DNA from: Sarcomyxa edulis
Lineage: Eukaryota > Basidiomycota > Agaricomycetes > Agaricales > Mycenaceae
Length of the DNA stretch: 64,000 nt
Assembly: GCA_009761415.1 (NCBI GenBank)
Contig: QUOL01000006.1
Span: 1,302,001 to 1,366,000, forward strand
Direction: 5' to 3'
Part shown: in pieces, positions 57,832-64,000 of the stretch
Numbering within the stretch: the stretch's first letter is position 1
How the letters are laid out: each line of letters opens with the position of its first letter
Notes under the pieces: generated by a model
Told to the model about the DNA's origin: nothing
Seen by the model: the letters and a program-made list of their open reading frames with translations, nothing else
Databases searched by the model: none
Made by a program: the position numbers and the translations under genes

Positions 57832-59721
57832 ATGCGTCTTTCATCGCTCTTCGTGACTCTTGGCCTCACCCTCCTAGTTCTCGGTGTACCCTTAGAAGAT
57901 GACAATACCAATGCCTCTGTCGTGGTACGTTCTAAAGACCTGTAGTCGAAGGCACAATTGTTGACCAATTTCGATTCGATAGGCCACCCACTCTATCCAG
58001 GCTCGCACAGACAAAACTGGAACGGGGAGTGGCAAGAGTGGCAAAGGTCCCGGGTTGCATAAGAACAAAAACACGGTGCGTTCTAGAGTCCTTAGGCTCC
58101 GTTCAATCGTGCTAAATGATACATTCCTACAGCCTACAACTAGCAGCTCTCACCATACCGCAACGACGACAACGACGTCTTCAAAGGCAACGGGAACTTC
58201 GACTTCAACTTCGAAAGGTACAGGGTCTCCGAGCAAAGGAGACGCCACGGAGAAGACTGTGAGTTAGATCATGACTTACAACAGGCCTAGAAGCATGCAC
58301 TGATCTTACGCATTTGCAGTGTCCGGTGCTTAGCACTCTAGTAGGATCCGGTGGGTCGTCTTCGAAAGGTGAGGGTTGCAGGGCCAGAGTTGTATCCAAT
58401 TTCCTTACTTACCGGTGTATCAGGCTCCGGAAGTGGATCTGGATCAAGTCATTCGAGTTCGAAAGGTGATTAACGTTCCTCTTCGCGCGTCAATGAGCGT
58501 CCTCACCTCACTGCCGTTGTAGACTCTGGATCCGGTTCGAAGCATACTGGAAAAGGTAAAGGTGATCATCTTCATCTCATGTGTTTCCTCCTACCACTCA
58601 CTGTATAACATAGGAGGCTCCAAGTCGGGCACGTCGACATCAAAAGCAGGCTCAGATCTAAGCAAACGTGCTGGTCTCGTACACCCGCCCGGAAAGAGTG
58701 ATACCACTCTCTTCCATGGTACAGACTCAGAGCGAGACGCCGCGCAACTCAAGTCAGATATCAAACTTGTTAATATGAAGTATGGCGATTTGCATGACAT
58801 CGAGGCTGGTTCGTCTCAACGCGTTTCGTGTTCACATTGACATCTCATGCCCTTCACTGACTTGCTATGTATGCGTCACAGATGGGGTCGACGGAGCGTT
58901 GTATCTTACGGACAGTCTGCTTTCTGCTGCCCAGTTTGCTTGCAGGAAGATTCGTCCTGGTCCTATGTCGGACAATCAGGTTTATGTTCTCGGTCAGTGG
59001 TCACGTTGCCGTTACTCGTTTATCCTGTGTCTGACTTGTTCCGCGCAGAGTACAAGTGGGATGGAGCCGAGTTTGTCCATGAATTTCATATTCTTGTGGT
59101 CAAGACTGACATCATCGTATTGCTTGTAGCTTGCCCGTCAAGGACTTCGAGGACACTGACGAGTACAAAGAGGTAAGGACTCAAACGACCTTGTTGAAGA
59201 TGGCTAACTCGCCGCCTTTGTGATAGTTTGTGAAGTATGCTAAAGAATCTAAAACAAACCCGACGTTCGACCAGATCTTGCTCGAAAATTACATGATCAC
59301 TGGGTGCGTTGTTTCCCATTTCCAGATCCCAAACATTCTCGACCAACATTCAATATTCAATTGCAGCCCAATGAACAACCCTAACGCCGATTGTGAGTAT
59401 TCCCTTCACGCCCTGTACTTCTCTGTATTTACATATCTCATTCATTCAATATCTCTAGGGGCTCTTTCGCCTTCTTTCTGGCAGTACGCTGTCATCAAGC
59501 AAAAGGCTATCGACGACAAGAAGCTCACTTGGGTGGCGACTCACCGGGTCACTTGCAGTGCTGTCCCGCCTGGAGAAAAACTCACAGACCAGATCTACGC
59601 TGCTGGCCAAAAATCGAGTCCGGTGTTTCCCCGGATGGAGACGTCGATGACAGATTGTATAGGACCGTATGACTGGGACCAGGCAGTCAAGGACGCCATG
59701 AACGAGGAAAACGATGGATAA
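57832..59721 (+). CDS. Secreted Ser/Thr/Gly-rich protein with a possible ADP-ribosyltransferase-like domain
   Basis: Thirteen exons: 57832..57924, 57983..58075, 58133..58258, 58320..58368, 58424..58465, 58523..58555, 58614..58808, 58882..58992, 59049..59098, 59143..59172, 59227..59303, 59367..59392, 59459..59721; 395 aa. Residues 1-18 form a signal peptide. Residues 30-150 are a linker of Ser, Thr, Gly and Lys spread over five small exons (SGSGSGSS-like). The C-terminal domain begins at LFHGTDSERDAAQ and continues with GALYLTDSLLSAAQFA. A (Y/F)HGT strand followed by a YLTDS-type strand and an Ala-rich helix is the pattern of ADP-ribosyltransferase-fold families such as DUF3990. The rest (TWVATHRVTCSAVPP, DCIGPYDWDQAV) has paired Cys. 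Assignment is tentative. One junction (59098/59143) needs an AAG acceptor. Activity and target are unknown; an extracellular effector role is possible. Confidence 0.65.
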
Positions 59722-60509
59722 ATTCCGAGATATGGAGGGCGTTGTCTATCGTTGTGCGTAAGCTACGCAGTATGTACTCACTTGCAGGCATTGACGTCAG
59801 CGAGCTCGCATAATTTAACTCGAAATTCTCGGACGTCGTCTTCCTCCTGAGTCCTCGTTCCATGGCCAGCTGTCGACGAAACAGACCCTCTTCTATGGAA
59901 AACCGGACTGTCAAGCCTCCGAAAAGTTGCCAGGAATGAACATTGAGCTTCCGCACTGATTGCTGGCCTTTGTACACAGGACACCGAGGTGTTGAGACAC
60001 TTGGAGTTGAGACTGTTGAGTACCCATCCATCCTGCTCATCGTTCCTCTCCGTCTTCTGTCCAGCAGCTACTTGAGCCATCCGAGGGGTCTATATCCGGA
60101 TGCTAGTGACCCTCTCCGCTTCGTCTGGTAAACAGCCCCATGGAAGTCTGCACGATGAAGTGCAACGTTGCTGGCCGGGCTTTCGATCGGCTAGCTATCA
60201 TATTGGATACTACGACCTCAAAACCAAGTCCTGTGGGATACCCGCCACTGTCTCTTTCAATCTAGCTATCGAGCCACGAGCAATACGTGAGTGGGCGCGT
60301 GCAGTACAATTGCGAGCGCTGGTCGCCCATACGCCACTCGGTATAGAGCTGACATCGACGTCTAGATGAAGCATGGCCTGACAGTCAATCAATGTAAATG
60401 CTCAAGACAGCGTTATTCCTTTCCAATTCTACTCTCTCTTCCGAGTTCCTTCGATTCTTACCTCTCTATCTATCCTGGCCAAGTACGCCTCGGTCCTCTC
60501 GTCGTCCTC
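59722..60509. repeat. Spacer with a fragment of the duplicated unit
   Basis: Bases of about 59790-59910 match 55065-55175 and 61405-61525: gcattgacgtcagcg, gctcgcataatt and gctgtcgacgaaac. This third, partial copy of the repeated unit sits just after the first secreted-protein gene. The remaining 600 bases show no gene. Confidence 0.6.
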
Positions 60510-63069
60510 TCCCTATCGGTATGCACGAACTAACTTATCCACGTTCACGCGATTCTATCTTATCGTCTCCTCATCGTATCCCGAGCGATAGTCCCCAGGC
60601 TATCGACCACTCGATTGAACTCTTTCATTACCTCTCTAAGTTTTATTTTCACTCACGTCATCTCACCTCACTCGATGACCAAGCCTGGAATCAAGATGCA
60701 CATCACTTACTTACTTATGTGTATACCCCGCATATCCATGACCATTATATCTAATCTAAACTAACCTTAATCTAGTCTAATCTCAATCCTACTCACTAAG
60801 CAAAGCAAGTCTTTGCATCCATCTCTCCTCGTCTTTTCTTTTCTCATCTCATCATCTCTCATCTCATCCGTTTCGTATTGTCTCGTTTCAGTCCTGTTCT
60901 GTCTCTCTCTCTGTCTCTGTTTTCGTTCTGTCACGACCCATTTACGATCCCATGTTCATATCTATATATCTATCTACTTCTTGACGCCTCCCATCCATTC
61001 CTGCATGACCATAACTATATTATATGTCTATCCTAATCTCAAGCTCATTCGTTCCGCTCTCACTCTGATGCATTCTCACTCTGGCTCTGTACGTATGTGT
61101 CTAATATCATCGATATCGTTGTCGCATCCAATACCTACTTAGACGACCTCGGACTTGGATTGCTTGGACGTGAACCGGACTTGGACAATGAAAATTTATT
61201 CTATGTTTTTGCACATTAATACTTAGATCCGTTCCTCTAACTAGAGGATCCGGAGAGGAGAAGATTAAGCCTCGATCGAGCCTCAGGGCGAGCTTGAGTC
61301 TCGTCGTCGTGCAATATGTTGCCGCCGTTGTGCCGCCGCCGCCGTTCATCGGTACCTCGGTCTCTACGCAACGTCCAGAACCCCAGTACTAGTGCCTCGT
61401 ACCCAGCATTGACGTCATCGGGCTCGCATGATTGAATTTGAGATTCTTGGACATGATCCTCCTCAGCGTTCCAGCGAGTTCCAGCGACTTTCAGGCTCGT
61501 ACGTCGACGTTTGAAACAGGCCCTCTTTCTAGGACTAGGACTACTACCGCTATACAATATATACCAATTCTCTCGGTAACGGATCGTGTTTGGGGGTGGT
61601 GGGGAGGGCAAGGGTAGGAGGTGGTAACTATGCATACTCGTCACTCGTACTCGCTGAATTCCTGGTCCTTTCTTACTCATACTCGTACTCATACCCGTAC
61701 CCGTCACGTAGTACCACGACGGTGCTACATCTCCGAACTCGGAGAGCTCAAGCTGCGGTGCTGGCAACGAAACAGTACGAACTAGGAAGAGGCGGCGGCG
61801 CAGCATGCATGCAGGTGAATCATGATTTATGCTTCGTGTCAGGTACGACTTAGAGGAGTTGTTACAAAGCATATCCACTTACCATTTGACGGGGCGTAGA
61901 GTCCGACGTTGTTACAGGTCCTTGCAGGTTCCGACCGATATGTAGCTTCCAGGACCAGGACCAAATTCAGGCTGCCTGGTACGAAGGGACGGACGGACGG
62001 ACAGACAGACAGACGCGAGTCGCTTACCTACTATATGCATATGACGGGTCCGAACGAAGCTGTTACAGGTCCTTCCTTCCGAGCAATAGCTTGAATTCCA
62101 GGACCAAGTTCAGTTTGCCTCGTAGGAAGGAACGGACGGACGCGAATCGCTCATTTCTTTTTGGAGGTAGGACACTGCGTTTTCATCAATGCGGCAATGC
62201 ATTGTATCGGCTTCCTACTTGATCCTTGATCGCGTTGGTGTTGGTGGGGTTGTGGGCGTCTATGCTATGCCAGTGCGGTCCGAACGTCAGGCCCTCGGCG
62301 CGTACTCACTTGTATCACTGTCGATCCTTTGACGCTCCGACTGGCGCTGAAGCATCCTCGAGCTCTAGGAATCTTCATCTGACAGTGACTCTCTCTCCGA
62401 ATGTACCAACCAACCATGGGACGAACAACTCTCGAACCGATGGCAGGACTAGATTAATGAACTGTCGTCTTGGAAAGCCAATGCCAATCTCAATGTTTAT
62501 ACGGTCATATCAATGTCTCAATCGACGAGGCAAGACAATCGATCACTGTGATGGTGTACGTGTACGTTTGGCGTCAACTATCTAGGCCAGTGTTGACCGT
62601 TGACCGTTGACCGTGGAACTTGGTTGTTAATCCGTCCACTGAAACTTCGATTTCAAAGTGATCATGCGTATATGGCAACTGATACTGACGAGGCAATCGC
62701 AATCGCCATACTATTAGAAGTAAGTAAGTTATCTTTGGCGCTGCTGTCGGTCAGCATTGACCGTCTTTCTGATAGTTACAGAGCAGAGCTTGGTTTTGGT
62801 TTTGCTATGTCGCGACTCTGATCATGCTTATATGGCAACTGACGAGACAATCGCCATACTATTAGTAGTAAGTAAGTCACTTGCGGCGCTGACATCCCGG
62901 TCAATGCTGACCGTCTTACCAACAGAGTAGAGCTATGTTGCGAGTTTTGCTTCCCCTCGATGATGAAACGAAATGGGCGTTCACTTGGTGCGACACAGGT
63001 GCGAGGCGAGGCGAAAGAAAAATGGGATCCTCCTTCGTGGATCATGACTGGCTCTAGCAGTGACGATCA

Positions 63070-63440
63070 ATTCGGAATCATAATATGGACGCGAACTGGA
63101 ACCAGTGGCGTTGAGAATTCAGGTGGACCACTGGCTTCAGGAACTCGTTTTCTACGAGGCCATGTACATGTGGAATGACGAGACAACGGCGCCAACGATG
63201 AAGTCAACGCGTCTTTCAAAGCTTCGTATCATATCCTTGTTCGATCGCCAAGCAACATCACTTCGTAACCACAATATGGACGAGAACTGGACTGAATGGC
63301 GTGGAGAAGTTGAAGCACTGGCTCCAGGAACTCGATCTCTACGAGGCCATGTACATGTGGAATTACGGGACAACGGCGCCAACGATGGAGCCAACACGTC
63401 TCGCAAAGCTTCGTATCATATCCTTGTTCGATCGCTAAGC
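63070..63440 (+). repeat. Internal tandem duplication of about 187 bp
   Basis: Landmarks acgaggccatgtacatgtgga (63154 and 63341), caacggcgccaacgatg and agcttcgtatcatatcc each occur twice at about 187 bp spacing. The equivalent part of copy 1 (57430-57600) has one unit. One frame through the second unit reads like protein (KLKHWLQELDLYEAMYMW) but is not open across both units. Confidence 0.7.
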
Positions 63441-63514
63441 AACCTCCAGGATCCGAATGCTCACAGCTCTAAATACCTTCCACGTCGGACGATACACACC
63501 GCACCGAACTTGGG

Positions 63515-63522
63515 TATATATA
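63515..63522 (+). promoter_or_regulatory. TATA box of the second secreted-protein gene
   Basis: TATATATA sits 161 bases before the ATG at 63676, matching the promoter of the first copy. Confidence 0.6.
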
Positions 63523-63675
63523 GGGTCTGACATGCGAGGAATTGTCCTGCAAGTCAGGTACTTTCTCCTTCTCGTTCCTCCTCATTTCTGCTGGTCAGAA
63601 AAAACCAAAACCAAGTCTCATCTCTCTCTCTCTCTATCTTCCCTGTAACGAAAGCTATCACGAACACAGAATATC

Positions 63676-64000
63676 ATGCGTCTTTCATCACTCTTCGTGA
63701 CTCTCGGCCTCGCTCTCTTGGTTCTCGGTGTTCCTTTAGAAGATGACAATGCCTCCGTCGTGGTACGTCCCCGAGACCTGCAATCGAATTGACAGCCGCT
63801 GATTGATTTCGATAGGCCACCCACTCTATCCAGGCTCGCACAGATAAAAGCGGAACGGGAAGTAGCAAGAGTGGCAAAGGCTCCGGATCGCATAAGAACA
63901 AAAACACGGTGCGTTTTACAGGTCTTAGGTTCTATCCATCGTGTCTAATGATGAATACTGCAGCCTACAACTAGTAGTAGCAGCGCTCATCACCATACTG
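63676..64000 (+). CDS. Second copy of the secreted Ser/Thr/Gly-rich protein gene (cut by the window end)
   Basis: Exons 63676..63762, 63816..63908 and 63964..>64000 match the first three exons of the gene at 57832. The signal peptide (MRLSSLFVTLGL) and the second exon (ATHSIQART, then GSGKSGKG) are nearly the same. Exon 1 is 6 bases shorter, having lost two codons near its end, and exon 2 has the same length. The third exon begins PTTSSS and runs off the edge, so whether the C-terminal domain is intact cannot be judged. This shows that a gene and its promoter were duplicated together with several kb of upstream repeat. Confidence 0.75.

Larger units (their letters stand above)
60510..63675. 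repeat. Duplicated non-coding unit, copy 2 (upstream of the second secreted-protein gene)
   Basis: This is the counterpart of 53895-57831 with the same block order. It carries its own length changes: some internal units are missing, and one internal segment (about 187 bp, at about 63070-63440) is present twice where copy 1 has it once. Runs of ggacggacggacagacagac occur at about 61988-62013. Confidence 0.75.

Noticed and set aside
1..64000. tRNA, rRNA or telomeric repeats
   Set aside because: No cloverleaf with A and B boxes, no rRNA-like stretch and no TTAGGG array was recognised by eye. A tRNAscan or Rfam run would be needed to exclude small RNAs.

Overview
This is a stretch of nuclear DNA from a basidiomycete fungus, most likely an Agaricomycete mushroom-type fungus. 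Almost every gene is split by many 45-70 nt GT-AG introns. The gene set fits: a PAK/Ste20-type CRIB protein, RNA polymerase I subunit A49, Set2, a class 3 lipase, tandem CBM20 domains, a DUF1365 protein, an XPG/GEN-like nuclease, a Crypton-type tyrosine recombinase and an intron-dense GABA/choline-type permease. All exon models below were built by hand from splice signals, reading frame and family motifs. No search or transcript data were available.

Layout. 0-5.2 kb: the 5' end of a CRIB-domain (PAK-like) gene on the minus strand, an orphan small gene with a decayed third copy beside it, and RPA49. 6-16.3 kb: a canonical 13-exon SET2 (AWS-SET-postSET-SRI), a broken kinase fragment, a second copy of the orphan gene in inverted orientation, and a second Set2-like gene that keeps the SET2 exon phases. 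In that paralogue the reading frame runs without the SRI domain into a Dma-like FHA domain. 16.7-25 kb: an SRPBCC gene with a frameshift, a secreted lipase, a secreted two-CBM20 protein with a Thr/Gly minisatellite tail, and a DUF1365 protein. 25.3-30 kb: an AT-hook-like basic nuclear protein, then a tandem pair of tiny membrane-protein genes. Both members of the pair carry a 5-nt microexon, and the first copy is dead. 32.8-37.5 kb: an XPG-family nuclease and an apparently intact Crypton-like recombinase gene. 42.4-45.6 kb: a 26-exon amino acid/choline permease.

45.6-64 kb is gene-poor and repeat-rich. It holds a complex tandem array (48.3-50.2 kb, about seven units), one intronless His/Ser/Pro-rich conserved protein, and a large duplicated unit (about 53.9-57.8 and 60.5-63.7 kb). 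Each copy of that unit ends at a gene for a secreted Ser/Thr/Gly-rich protein with a possible ADP-ribosyltransferase-like core. The second copy runs off the window.

The most interesting candidate is the SET2 duplication. One copy keeps the phospho-CTD-binding SRI domain. The other has lost it and may have gained a phosphothreonine-reading FHA domain, which would be a rewired H3K36-type methyltransferase. The fusion depends on one ambiguous intron, discussed below.
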